Positions 18,466-27,576 of a stretch of DNA of 64,000 bases are shown here, one piece after another (position 1 is the first letter of the stretch; every line of letters begins with the position of its first letter). Made by a program: the position numbers and the translations under genes. The DNA is from Alteromonas lipotrueae. Lineage in GTDB: Bacteria > Pseudomonadota > Gammaproteobacteria > Enterobacterales > Alteromonadaceae. The DNA is taken from assembly GCF_019249215.1 (NCBI RefSeq), contig NZ_JAESDI010000007.1, positions 124,001 to 188,000 of the forward strand, in the 5' to 3' direction. Under the pieces are notes generated by a model that ran no database searches, had not been told where the DNA came from, and saw only the letters and a list, made by a program, of their open reading frames with translations.

Positions 18466-19785
18466 CTATTGCCATGCTGGCAGTTGCTCTAATCTTAAGC
18501 CTTTTGCGGTGCGATGAGGGAAACCTTCCCAATAAGTATGCTCTGCCTTCGGATTGCCATCTTCATCAATAGCCCACACGCCGTCATTTGATACCGGTAA
18601 TACGTCTAAATAAGCTTGCATGCGGCTTTCATTTTTAAGGTATTTACCTAACCACGCGGTAACAAAATGCTGTGCAATGTTGTTCATGCGTGCGTTATCC
18701 CATACCGCGTCGATATAATGTGAACTTACATCGAAACCTAATGCTTCATCAAATACGAAAGACTCTTCAGGGGCTGGCATTACTGCTCCCGCATTATGAT
18801 TGGCGTTATCGTAGGTTAACAAAGTGCGGTCTACGTTTTTTGCCCCTTCCCAAATGGCTCGCACGCCGTTTTCATACCCTGACACATCATCTTGAGAACC
18901 TGCCACCAGCATCATAGGAATAGCCACACTGTCTAAATTAAACATACGGTAATTCATACCCCAAGGTGCAAAGCCAATAATCGTTTTTACACGACAATCA
19001 ACCTTTTCCCTAACACCGGTTTGATGACGAGCCAAGGTACCAAAGGGCGCACTCAGTTTACTATTTACCGCTTGCTCAGTAATGCCAGCCCCCGCATTTA
19101 TTACTGCGCCGTATCCACCCATAGAGTAACCAATAATACCTGTGTGACTGGCATCGGCTAATTGGTATAAAAATGAACCTTCATCTTTCGACATGGTTTC
19201 AATTTGCGATAGCACGAATAACTGATCGACAGAGCGATTTACTAACGTAGACGCAAAGGCAGCCTGAGTGCGATAGGTAGAGTCGGTGTGGTCAATCGAT
19301 ACGACTACATAACCTTTAGAGGCAATATTTTCCGCTAAATGTGACAATAAAAAACGGTTTCCAGGGTATCCATGCGACACCAAAACCAGTGGAAAAGCTT
19401 CTTTCGTTTCTAAAGGCGCAGCATCTCTTACTGCTTTACCATGAAGTTCAACCTGCTGTTTGCCATCGCGAATATAAGCATTCAAAACGGTATCGCCAGT
19501 ACTGCCTGTCTGTGCTGGATACCAAACCTCTAGGGTTAAGGGGCGGTCATAAGTAGGAAAGGTGTCGGGTTCAGGCTGGGTTGCATCAAGAGCAAGAATA
19601 TCAATCTGCTTAGGGTTAACCACCTCTAGCTTCCGCACACCAACAGTAAACTCTCCGTAGGCCGCAAGCGCTGGGGCGTCAGAGCGTTGGGTATCAATTC
19701 TATTTTCTGCGTACCCGCTTGTAGCACTGCCTATGAACAACATAGTCCATAGACCTTTAAACAACATACTTTTACTCACACCCAT
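18466..19785 (-). CDS. secreted alpha/beta hydrolase (PAF-acetylhydrolase / dienelactone-hydrolase-like)
   Basis: 439 aa from the start at 19785, preferred because GGAAGGAAG lies just upstream and the translation then opens with a signal peptide ending SGYAEN. The nucleophile elbow GYSMGGYG, the oxyanion loop VLVSHGYPGNR, an acidic strand VAGSQDD and the His segment NANHNAG make a complete Ser-Asp-His triad. These proteins hydrolyse esters such as lipids, polyesters or acyl groups on sugars. It sits between the GH16 receptor and the GntR-regulated receptor, convergent with the former and divergent from the latter. A carbohydrate esterase role is therefore tempting but is inference only. Confidence 0.75.
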   Translation of the reverse strand: MGVSKSMLFKGLWTMLFIGSATSGYAENRIDTQRSDAPALAAYGEFTVGVRKLEVVNPKQIDILALDATQPEPDTFPTYDRPLTLEVWYPAQTGSTGDTVLNAYIRDGKQQVELHGKAVRDAAPLETKEAFPLVLVSHGYPGNRFLLSHLAENIASKGYVVVSIDHTDSTYRTQAAFASTLVNRSVDQLFVLSQIETMSKDEGSFLYQLADASHTGIIGYSMGGYGAVINAGAGITEQAVNSKLSAPFGTLARHQTGVREKVDCRVKTIIGFAPWGMNYRMFNLDSVAIPMMLVAGSQDDVSGYENGVRAIWEGAKNVDRTLLTYDNANHNAGAVMPAPEESFVFDEALGFDVSSHYIDAVWDNARMNNIAQHFVTAWLGKYLKNESRMQAYLDVLPVSNDGVWAIDEDGNPKAEHTYWEGFPHRTAKGLRLEQLPAWQ

Positions 19786-20300
19786 ACCTAACTTCCTTCC
19801 ATCCATTTCGATATTTCTAGTTAAATCAATAATTATGCTCACATAACTGTGACACTTTAGGGATAGCATTAAAAGCCATTAACCGAATTACCTGTTAATT
19901 TTAGACTTGCCTACTTTCGCGACTCACCAGCCCCTAAACTTAACGGTCTAATGCAAGACAAACCAGCACCCTTATTGTTATAAACTTGTATCAATAAAAT
20001 ATATAGCGACTATTAATGAGTTGGGAAAACTCAGCAAGAAACAAAATAAAACCAATTAAAACATAATCTTAACCTCAAACCATTTACTTACATAACAATT
20101 CAAAGACCCCTAAAACTTAATTAACAAAAAGATTGCAATTGATTTACTTTTTGGTTAAATTTTGACTATCTTCTGTCTTATATAAGACAAATGAGCAATA
20201 CCTAGTTTATATAAAATTAATAAGACCTAAGAAAAGACCGTCGGACACACGGCAGATAAAACTGGATAAAACCCATAAAAGAGAATTCGTGGAGAACACC
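19786..20300. other. divergent promoter region, hydrolase / TonB receptor
   Basis: 515 bases, A/T-rich, no gene. It holds the GntR-type palindrome at 20174-20189. A TTGACT at 20162-20167 lies just upstream of that palindrome, but I cannot place a convincing -10. Confidence 0.5.
20174..20189. promoter_or_regulatory. GntR-type operator (copy 3, perfect palindrome)
   Basis: TGTCTTATATAAGACA, identical over 16 bases to the GH31 site at 2172-2189. It is 111 bp before the TonB receptor start and 388 bp before the divergent hydrolase start. Confidence 0.75.
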
Positions 20301-22679
20301 ATGTTACTAAGACCTAGCACACTACATTCAAGTATTACTCGGGCATTAGCCATTGGTACTTGTATGACTATTGGCTTTGCAGCCAGCGCGCAAGAAGCAG
20401 AAACTGCCGAGCCAAAGGGCTTGGAAAAAATAACAGTTACATCACAAAAACGAGTGGAAAGCCTAAATGAAGTGCCTGTTGCGGTTTCGGTTTTACGCGA
20501 AGATCAAATTAACGCTGCATTTTCTAACAACATTGAAGGTCTACAAGCATTAGTCCCATCGGTCAGTTTCCGTAAAGGCAATACAACACGAAACTCCGCC
20601 ATTACCGTTCGTGGTATTGGAACTATTTCATTTAGTGTGGCTGCTGAGCCGAGTGTCTCTACCGTAGTAGACGGCGTTGTGTTAGGCCGTGCCGGTCAAG
20701 CGTTTGTTGACTTATATGACCTTGAGCGCATTGAAGTTTTACGTGGCCCACAGGGTACATTATTCGGTAAGAATGCATCGGCGGGTGTGGTAAATATCAC
20801 GACCAAGCGCCCTACTGATGAGTTTGAAGGGACAGCCGAAATAAGCCTGTTTCAAGACAATGAATACCGCTTAAAAACGAGTGTATCAGGTGCATTAAAC
20901 GATAATGTTCGTGGTAGCTTAACCGTACTTAAATCCCAGTTTGATGGCTATATCAAGAACGTTTATAACAACGAAATGACTAACGGCTACGACAAAGAAG
21001 GCGTTCGCGCCATGCTTGATATGGAAGCGGGTAACGACACCGACATTCTGTTTATCTTTGAAAACGTGAAATCTGATGATAGCTGCTGTGCCGATTTAGA
21101 ACTTTCACCAAGTGGCCGTCACCCTGATTCTGAAGCACTACCAAACAGTACTGGTGATAGCGACTTAGATTTAGAACAGCGCCTTATAGACCATGACTTT
21201 GAAACTCGTACGTTAGATGAAACCACGGGTTTCTCTATGCAGGTTGATACCATGTTTGGCGATCACCAATTCACTTCAATCACTGCTTACCGTGATTGGG
21301 ATAATACTGAATTCCGTGAAGGTGACTTCACCTCAACAGCGGGCACACGTCCGTTCCCAGTGTTTGGCGAACCGTTCCAGTTACACGATATTGGCGCACA
21401 AAACTGGAAGCAAACGTCACAAGAATTCCGTATTGCATCGCCTGTGGGTGAGGCATTCGATTATCAAGTGGGCGCGTTCTGGTGGACACAAAAATCTGAG
21501 CGTAATTTTACCCGTGATGCTAGTTGTCAAAATAACGATTTACAATTCCCTAAGGCTATCAGCGCTTACTTAACTGACACATTAGGTATAGCTGACCCAA
21601 CTGACGATCAAGTTAACCAGTTTATTGCTGATGAAGGTCTTAGCTGTAATTCAAACGATATTGTAAGCGCAACGGCTTACATGGAAACCCAGTTTGATAA
21701 CTGGGCATTATTTGCTGATGGTAAATACCATATTAATGACGATTTACGCCTGCTATTTGGAATTCGTTATACCGATGACGAAGTAAGCTACTCGCACAAC
21801 CGTAGCAGTAATGATCAATACAGTCGTACTGGTGTAGGTGTACGGAGCTTCGATACTGACTACAGCGGCAAGACTGACGAAACTAATGTATCAGGCAAGT
21901 TGGGTGTGCAGTATGACTTAACTGATAACAGCATGACGTATTTCACCTTCTCACAAGGCTATAAAGGCCCTGCGTTTAACGTGTTCTACAACATGTCAGA
22001 CTCAGATACCTTGCCTATTGGTGAAGAAACTTCGGATGCTTACGAGCTAGGTTATAAGTACGCCAGCCGTGACATTATCTTCAATGCCGCTATCTTTAGA
22101 ACAGATATCGACGGTTTCCAAGCGAATAACTCAGAGTTACTTGATTCAGTTACTATCACTCGCTTAACCAATGCAGGGTCGGTCACCACACAAGGTTTCG
22201 AGTTTGATTTCATGTGGCAAGCAACAGACAACCTATCGTTGACTGGTGGTTTATCGAAAGTAGATGCAGAAGTCGATGAGTTCCTTTGCCCAGTTAGTGA
22301 CCCAACCTGTACCGGCAGTTCTGGTGCAGACTTACCTTTCTCTCCAGACCTTAAATACTCAGTAACCGGTGAGTACATTTGGGAGATGGACAACATGGAC
22401 ATTATCTTAAACGGTTCTTACGTTTACACTGACGAAATGTTCGTTGGTGCACCAGGTGCGTTTGCAGAGGAAAACGATCCTGCTGTGTTACCAGACTATG
22501 CCATTGTGAATGCAAGCTTGGCGTTCTCGTTCCAAGATGATGACTACCGCATCAGCCTTATTGGTAAGAACTTGACTGACGAAAGCTATGTAACGACCTA
22601 CAGCGGTGATAACTTCCGTTATCAAATCCCGCGTGATGCAGACCGTTACTTTGGCGTGCAACTTCGCGCTAGATTCTAA
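20301..22679 (+). CDS. TonB-dependent receptor of the GntR regulon
   Basis: 792 aa from ATG 20301; an in-frame GTG at 20289 forms part of the ribosome site (GGAG six bases before the ATG), so I prefer the ATG. Signal peptide ends near AASAQEAE. GLEKITVTSQKRVESLNEVPVAVSVL is the TonB box and plug entry, RGPQGTLFGKNASAGVVNI the plug core, and the barrel ends QLRARF. This receptor branch imports various small ligands; the palindrome at 20174-20189, shared with GH31/symporter, argues that this one feeds the same alpha-glycoside pathway. A clear terminator follows. Confidence 0.85.
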   Translation: MLLRPSTLHSSITRALAIGTCMTIGFAASAQEAETAEPKGLEKITVTSQKRVESLNEVPVAVSVLREDQINAAFSNNIEGLQALVPSVSFRKGNTTRNSAITVRGIGTISFSVAAEPSVSTVVDGVVLGRAGQAFVDLYDLERIEVLRGPQGTLFGKNASAGVVNITTKRPTDEFEGTAEISLFQDNEYRLKTSVSGALNDNVRGSLTVLKSQFDGYIKNVYNNEMTNGYDKEGVRAMLDMEAGNDTDILFIFENVKSDDSCCADLELSPSGRHPDSEALPNSTGDSDLDLEQRLIDHDFETRTLDETTGFSMQVDTMFGDHQFTSITAYRDWDNTEFREGDFTSTAGTRPFPVFGEPFQLHDIGAQNWKQTSQEFRIASPVGEAFDYQVGAFWWTQKSERNFTRDASCQNNDLQFPKAISAYLTDTLGIADPTDDQVNQFIADEGLSCNSNDIVSATAYMETQFDNWALFADGKYHINDDLRLLFGIRYTDDEVSYSHNRSSNDQYSRTGVGVRSFDTDYSGKTDETNVSGKLGVQYDLTDNSMTYFTFSQGYKGPAFNVFYNMSDSDTLPIGEETSDAYELGYKYASRDIIFNAAIFRTDIDGFQANNSELLDSVTITRLTNAGSVTTQGFEFDFMWQATDNLSLTGGLSKVDAEVDEFLCPVSDPTCTGSSGADLPFSPDLKYSVTGEYIWEMDNMDIILNGSYVYTDEMFVGAPGAFAEENDPAVLPDYAIVNASLAFSFQDDDYRISLIGKNLTDESYVTTYSGDNFRYQIPRDADRYFGVQLRARF

Positions 22680-22702
22680 AGACAATTTAAACATGTGTGT
22701 TT

Positions 22703-22728
22703 AAGGCGCCGTTAAGGCGCCTTTTTTT
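22703..22728. terminator. bidirectional intrinsic terminator
   Basis: AAGGCGCC (22703-22710), loop GTTAA, GGCGCCTT (22716-22723), then T-run. It serves the receptor gene and, on the other strand, the end of cydC. Confidence 0.85.
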
Positions 22729-22787
22729 GTTCGCTTTTTGGCTTAACAAATAATAGCCCGCATACGTATCAAGCCTCGCCGTGTAGT

Positions 22788-24545
22788 TTATCGCGGCTTA
22801 AAACCAAGTACCGTGTTGCGTTCATGGCGTTGCAGTTCTGCTAGCGCTTGTTGCTGTTGCTCATTAGGCGTTAGCGTTGAGTAGACCGATGAAGTTATAG
22901 GTAATTCATCATCGCCATACGTGTATTGATGACTGTGATTTTGACGAGAATGATGGGATTTGCTTTGGTCACCTTTTTCATCCAGAGTAAACGCTGCATT
23001 AGGCTGCAGGGCCACCGGAACAACATGAGTAGCAACGATAACTAATCCCGAAAGTGCACTCTCATTAATGACCTCAGCGACTCGCTGCTGTGCTTCGCTA
23101 TCTAGCCCTTCAAAGGGCTCATCGATTAACAGCACATCAGGTTTTGCTAATAAGGCTCTGGCCAATGCTAAGCGTTTACTTTCACCGCCTGATAAAGCCC
23201 TTCCTCCTTTACCAACCCATTCAGTTAACGCAGAAAGGTGCTGTAAACCAACACGCGCTAAAACTTCGTGCATGGACTCTTCACTGATCCCAGTGGCAGC
23301 AGGATCTAAGTTCAGTTTAATGGTACCTGCCAAAATAATGGGTTGCTGTTCAACGTAAATCCATTTTTCTAACATGCCTTGCACAGTGGCAACATTGTCT
23401 ATTGAGCGGCGCCCTTCAAAAGGAATTAGCCCACATATGGCTTGTAGAATGCTCGACTTACCGCACCCTGAATACCCCTTGAGCACGCTAAGCCCTGTAG
23501 CCTCAAACTGCATATTGACCGTAGGTAGGTTTCTGTCTTGTGCGATAAAATCTTTTAATGAAAGTGATACCCTAGGTTTATGCGCATTTAGTAAAGGTAA
23601 AGACTGAGTGTGCATTGCTTGTAGCTCTGCTTTGCTATGTTGCCACTTTGCGAACTTAACCACACTACTAAAAGTGGCGTTTGCCCAGTCTGGCGCTGCT
23701 AACAGAACCATAGGCGTGATTAATGCGAGCGGAACGAAATAAGCCGCTGAGTTAGCACTAACAACAACCAGAACAACCAAACTGAATACGCCACCTTGAA
23801 AAAGCCACATGGCTCTGGACACTAGCGCCTGCTCTTTTAATTGCGCATCTTGTGCCTGTTGGGTACTGGGGGCATTAAACAAGCCTTTCGAAGTTTTCGA
23901 TTTAAGGTGCCACAAACTACTTGCTTGAAAAAACGTTGCGCTTTGGTGCCGAAACTCAAGCTCTTCCTGCGCCGTTTTAGCCACGGTTTTAAGCCCGCAA
24001 AGCGTGGTGATAACACTCATCACCAACCACAGCATGGCTAGGGCTATGAAAAAACCATAACCCGGCACATTCATGAGATACCCAGTGAACAATAACCCTG
24101 TCATTAGCAGCGCAACCGAGGCTAGTGGCGAAACCCACGCAATAAAGGCTGATGCAAGTTGCTCCGTATGGTTCGCGAGAGCTTCAACTGTCCATGCTTT
24201 GCTTTCAAGACGCTTTGACGCTAATTGTTCAAACACGGCTAAGCGCGCTTTGGCAATGCGCGTTAATAAATCGTTGTGACCAAGCCACATGGTGGTGTAA
24301 CCACTAGCAATTCGAAGTAGCGCAAGCCCCCTTATGACCACCGCTGGAATAACATAGTTAAACCCTAAAGGTGCTATCGCGCTAATGGCAATAAACCAAG
24401 ATGATATGATAAGAATACTTAAGCCCGCGATACCATGAAGCAAGGCCAAACCCAGAGCACCATACGCAGCCATTGACGTCTGCCCGGTTAGTGACGAAGG
24501 CGCTTTTGATGAATCAGGTGCTGCTTTTGAAGGTAAGTATTTCAT
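22788..24545 (-). CDS. cydC: CydC, ABC exporter subunit for cytochrome bd assembly
   Basis: 585 aa from ATG 24545, which overlaps the cydD stop by four bases (ATGA); an upstream in-frame start at 24578 is less likely. Six membrane segments (residues about 20-290) precede an ABC ATPase with Walker A GYSGCGKSS, signature LSGGESKRLALARAL and Walker B DVLLIDEPFEGLD. CydDC is a heterodimeric inner-membrane exporter of cysteine/glutathione (haem involvement is also discussed) needed to mature cytochrome bd. It is translationally coupled to cydD. A His-rich stretch near the C-terminus (SKSHHSRQNHSHQYTYG) is unusual and might bind metal. Confidence 0.88.
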   Translation of the reverse strand: MKYLPSKAAPDSSKAPSSLTGQTSMAAYGALGLALLHGIAGLSILIISSWFIAISAIAPLGFNYVIPAVVIRGLALLRIASGYTTMWLGHNDLLTRIAKARLAVFEQLASKRLESKAWTVEALANHTEQLASAFIAWVSPLASVALLMTGLLFTGYLMNVPGYGFFIALAMLWLVMSVITTLCGLKTVAKTAQEELEFRHQSATFFQASSLWHLKSKTSKGLFNAPSTQQAQDAQLKEQALVSRAMWLFQGGVFSLVVLVVVSANSAAYFVPLALITPMVLLAAPDWANATFSSVVKFAKWQHSKAELQAMHTQSLPLLNAHKPRVSLSLKDFIAQDRNLPTVNMQFEATGLSVLKGYSGCGKSSILQAICGLIPFEGRRSIDNVATVQGMLEKWIYVEQQPIILAGTIKLNLDPAATGISEESMHEVLARVGLQHLSALTEWVGKGGRALSGGESKRLALARALLAKPDVLLIDEPFEGLDSEAQQRVAEVINESALSGLVIVATHVVPVALQPNAAFTLDEKGDQSKSHHSRQNHSHQYTYGDDELPITSSVYSTLTPNEQQQQALAELQRHERNTVLGFKPR

Positions 24546-26182
24546 TTCACCGTTACCTCCCCGTTTGCAATATGCCAATGCGCGTCAAACCAATGCGCGG
24601 GCAATAACTTATGCGATGCCCAAATCACAGTCTTGCCTTGAGTGACACGGGAAATAAGCTGCGAAAGACGATGGTGCTGTTCATCGGGAATATGCGCGGT
24701 GGGTTCATCTAATAACCAGATATCTGGATCTCTTAATAGACCACGAGCCAACGCAAGCCGTTGCGCTTCACCACCGGAAAGGTTGGGGTACTCAGTCATC
24801 AAAGTATCGAGGCCATCAGGCAGCGACGAAAGCCAATCAGCGAGCTCAACTGAATTTAGCACCTCGCACAACGCACTATCGCTATAGTGGGCATCAAGTA
24901 TGAGGTTCTCTCTCACGCTGCCAGGTAAAACAACGGGAGTTTGACTCACCCAGACACAATGTCCGTCAAAGCCGTGAGAGGCTTTGCGATGGCCAGCTAA
25001 CGCCTCTAGCAATACCGTTTTACCACTTCCAGAAACGCCATTTAGGCGAATATGTTCTCCTAAAGCAACCTTAAGGTGCTCGGCTTTAAGTAAATTGGAT
25101 ACACGGAAATTTTGAGCATCAAACCCAGAAAATGGTTTGTTCTTCATTTCGCCTTTGCTCACTTCCCCTTTCTTCACAGACACATTGTCGTTCAACGTAT
25201 CAAACAACGAAAACAAACACTCGCTGGCCGCTTCAGCTTCAGCTTTTTGGTGATAAACCTGCCCCAGTTTTTTCATTTCACTTAAAATTAGCGGCACCGT
25301 TAGTAACACCCAAAGCCCTTGCTGTAAGGAAATTTCAGGCCCCAAGTTAAGCTCGCCGAGCAGTGAAAAACCTATAAAGACAGCAACTAAGGCTACCGAT
25401 AAAGTGGCAAAAAAATCTAATACTGACGATGATAAGAACGCGACGCCTACCACCCGCATGGTGCGTTTATTGAGTTGTTCGCTGGCGTTATTAAGCAAAC
25501 GCATCTGCGTATTGTGAGCCCGATAACTCGCCATTAAAGGCAGTGCATTAAGTCTATCGGTAAAAAGCCCACCTAGCCGTTCAAGCGCCACGAAATGCTT
25601 GCGATGTAAGCTGGCGGCTCCTTTACCAACAATAACCATAAATAAAGGAACAATAGGAAGGGCTATAGCTAACCCCATTCCTATTACGGGGTTAACGTAA
25701 AAAATAATGACTAGCGCCATCAATGGGACAAGTACTGCAACATATTGCTGTACGCGGTAATCGAAAGCCCAATTGGCAATAGAGCGAATATGCTTCACCC
25801 AAAGTGATTGCCAATAAAAAAGTGAATGTTGACGAATGAGGGCGTGCTGTTGCTCGGCGAAAATAAGTTGTAACTTTTGCTCCATAGCCTGCATCAACTG
25901 ACTCTTACATGACAGCGTAAGCGTGTTTACCAACCCTTGAGCTATCCAGCTAATAAACAACGCGACAGATAAACCTACAATATGAAATTGGCTTGCTTTA
26001 TGGGTATCTACTATCCAGTCATGCATAGCATGAGCGAAAAAATAAAAAGCGATAATCAGTGAAAAAAGAGACAGACACTTCACCAAAGTGATGATCAAAA
26101 CCCGCCTGCGCGCGCCAAGCTTGTGCGTGTTGTCGAGTTGATTAAACTTAGCTTGAAATGTCTGCCTGTCTAACTTTTTCAT
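24542..26182 (-). CDS. cydD: CydD, ABC exporter subunit for cytochrome bd assembly
   Basis: 546 aa, somewhat shorter than E. coli CydD (588). Six membrane segments are followed by the ATPase: Walker A GVSGSGKTV, signature LSGGEAQRLALARGL, Walker B DIWLLDEPTAH. Its gene comes before cydC in transcription and after cydX, the usual order cydABX-DC. A gap of 133 bases containing a stem-loop separates it from cydX, so it may be expressed at a lower level from the same transcript. Confidence 0.88.
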   Translation of the reverse strand: MKKLDRQTFQAKFNQLDNTHKLGARRRVLIITLVKCLSLFSLIIAFYFFAHAMHDWIVDTHKASQFHIVGLSVALFISWIAQGLVNTLTLSCKSQLMQAMEQKLQLIFAEQQHALIRQHSLFYWQSLWVKHIRSIANWAFDYRVQQYVAVLVPLMALVIIFYVNPVIGMGLAIALPIVPLFMVIVGKGAASLHRKHFVALERLGGLFTDRLNALPLMASYRAHNTQMRLLNNASEQLNKRTMRVVGVAFLSSSVLDFFATLSVALVAVFIGFSLLGELNLGPEISLQQGLWVLLTVPLILSEMKKLGQVYHQKAEAEAASECLFSLFDTLNDNVSVKKGEVSKGEMKNKPFSGFDAQNFRVSNLLKAEHLKVALGEHIRLNGVSGSGKTVLLEALAGHRKASHGFDGHCVWVSQTPVVLPGSVRENLILDAHYSDSALCEVLNSVELADWLSSLPDGLDTLMTEYPNLSGGEAQRLALARGLLRDPDIWLLDEPTAHIPDEQHHRLSQLISRVTQGKTVIWASHKLLPAHWFDAHWHIANGEVTVK

Positions 26183-26243
26183 TGACTTTATCGCACTGCC
26201 TATCTTTTAAAATAGCTGGTTAAAATAACGGTTAAACTAAAGA

Positions 26244-26272
26244 CAACGAGCGTTGAATACACCAGCTCGTTG
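26244..26272 (-). terminator. stem-loop between cydX and cydD
   Basis: CAACGAGC (26244-26251) and GCTCGTTG (26265-26272), an 8-bp perfect stem. On the minus strand it is followed by TCTTTAGTTT, so it could be a weak terminator giving partial read-through from cydABX into cydDC. Confidence 0.55.
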
Positions 26273-26315
26273 CCTTTTACGTTTTATATTACGCCGTGAA
26301 CATTAAATAAATCAG

Positions 26316-26429
26316 CTATTCGGCGTCTTCAGGGCGGTCCATATCTTCGGTAGACTCTAGCCACATGGCATTTAAAATACCGAATGAACACGCTAGCAGT
26401 ACGCCGAGGATCCAAGTGAAATACCACAT
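26316..26429 (-). CDS. cydX: CydX, small subunit of cytochrome bd oxidase
   Basis: A 37-residue protein starting MWYFTWILGVLLACSFG, a single membrane helix followed by an acidic tail ending PEDAE. The MWYFxWILGxLLACSFG opening is the hallmark of CydX/CbdX. AGGAG stands six bases before the ATG. The gene begins 10 bp after the cydB stop. CydX sits against CydA, stabilises the haem b595/d site and is required for full oxidase activity. The tail is acidic and lacks the short linker found in E. coli, within family variation. Confidence 0.95.
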   Translation of the reverse strand: MWYFTWILGVLLACSFGILNAMWLESTEDMDRPEDAE

Positions 26430-26439
26430 ATGCTACTCC

Positions 26440-27576
26440 TTAATAAATAGTGTGAGATTGATCTAAGTCGCTATTTTTGACTCGCCCACGCATTACATAG
26501 TAGCCATAGGCGGTATAGCACAAGATGATAGGCACAAAGATACAAGCCACAATAAACATGATATTTAGGGTTAAGTGACTAGAGGTGGCATCCCATACCG
26601 TAAGGCTAGCTTCCGGCATAGTGATACTGGGCATCAAGAACGGGAACATTGAGAAGCCCGCAGTTAATATAACGCCAGTAATCAGCAGTGCACTTGAAAC
26701 AAATGCCATCCCTGCGTTTCCTTTGCGAGAAAACATGGCACATGCGAGCCCTGCTGCCACACCTAAAACAGGCGCAATAATCATCCATGGATATCGTGAG
26801 TAGTTCGTCATCCATGCGCCCGCTTCAATAGCGACTTCTTTTTTCATTGGATTCGAGGTGGCTAAGGCATCTACGGTAGAGGTAATAACAAAACCATCTA
26901 ACCCAAATGCTACCCACGCACCGGCAATCAGGAATAAGACTACTGCCACTAGGCTCAGTATAAACGACGTTACACGTGCTCTAGATTCAATGAAACCATC
27001 CGTTTTCATTTGTAACCATGCTGCGCCGTGATTAAGTAAAATAGCCACTGACAACAACCCAGACAACAAAGCGAATGGGGTAAGCAACCCAAAGAAAGAG
27101 CCGGTGTACGTTGATTTAAGCGTGTTGTCGAATTCAAACGGCACACCTAATAACAAGTTACCAAATGCCACGCCAAAAATAAGCGCAGGGATGAAACCGC
27201 CAGCAAATAACGCCCAATCCCATGCTTTTCGCCACTGAGCATTTGGCAATTTACTGCGATAATCAAATCCAATTGGGCGCATCCAAAGCGCAATAAGCGT
27301 TAGTGCTAGGGCTAAGTAAAAGCCAGAAAAAGCAGTAGCATAAATCATCGGCCATGCTGCAAAAATGGCACCACCAGCCGTAATGAACCACACTTGGTTT
27401 CCATCCCAATGCGGCCCAATGGTATTAATCATTACGCGACGTTCTTTGTCTGTTTTACCAATAATGGTCAGCAATGAACCTACACCTAAATCGAACCCAT
27501 CGGTTACTGCGAAACCAATCAACAACACACCAATAAGGCACCACCAGGCTACGCGAAGAAATTCATAATCAATCAT
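26440..27576 (-). CDS. cydB: cytochrome bd ubiquinol oxidase subunit II
   Basis: 378 aa, matching E. coli CydB (379). Nine hydrophobic segments. The start MIDYEFLRVAWWCLIGVLLIGFAVTDGFDLGVG and the later GPHWDGNQVWFITAGGAIFAAWP are family signatures. The start codon overlaps the cydA stop by four bases (ATGA). With CydA and CydX it forms the inner-membrane oxidase that reduces O2 with high affinity using quinol, without proton pumping, and confers resistance to NO, H2O2 and sulfide. Confidence 0.96.
   Translation of the reverse strand: MIDYEFLRVAWWCLIGVLLIGFAVTDGFDLGVGSLLTIIGKTDKERRVMINTIGPHWDGNQVWFITAGGAIFAAWPMIYATAFSGFYLALALTLIALWMRPIGFDYRSKLPNAQWRKAWDWALFAGGFIPALIFGVAFGNLLLGVPFEFDNTLKSTYTGSFFGLLTPFALLSGLLSVAILLNHGAAWLQMKTDGFIESRARVTSFILSLVAVVLFLIAGAWVAFGLDGFVITSTVDALATSNPMKKEVAIEAGAWMTNYSRYPWMIIAPVLGVAAGLACAMFSRKGNAGMAFVSSALLITGVILTAGFSMFPFLMPSITMPEASLTVWDATSSHLTLNIMFIVACIFVPIILCYTAYGYYVMRGRVKNSDLDQSHTIY

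Noticed and set aside
20289..20300. GTG at 20289 as the receptor start
   Set aside because: It overlaps the GGAG ribosome site of ATG 20301, which gives a normal signal peptide.
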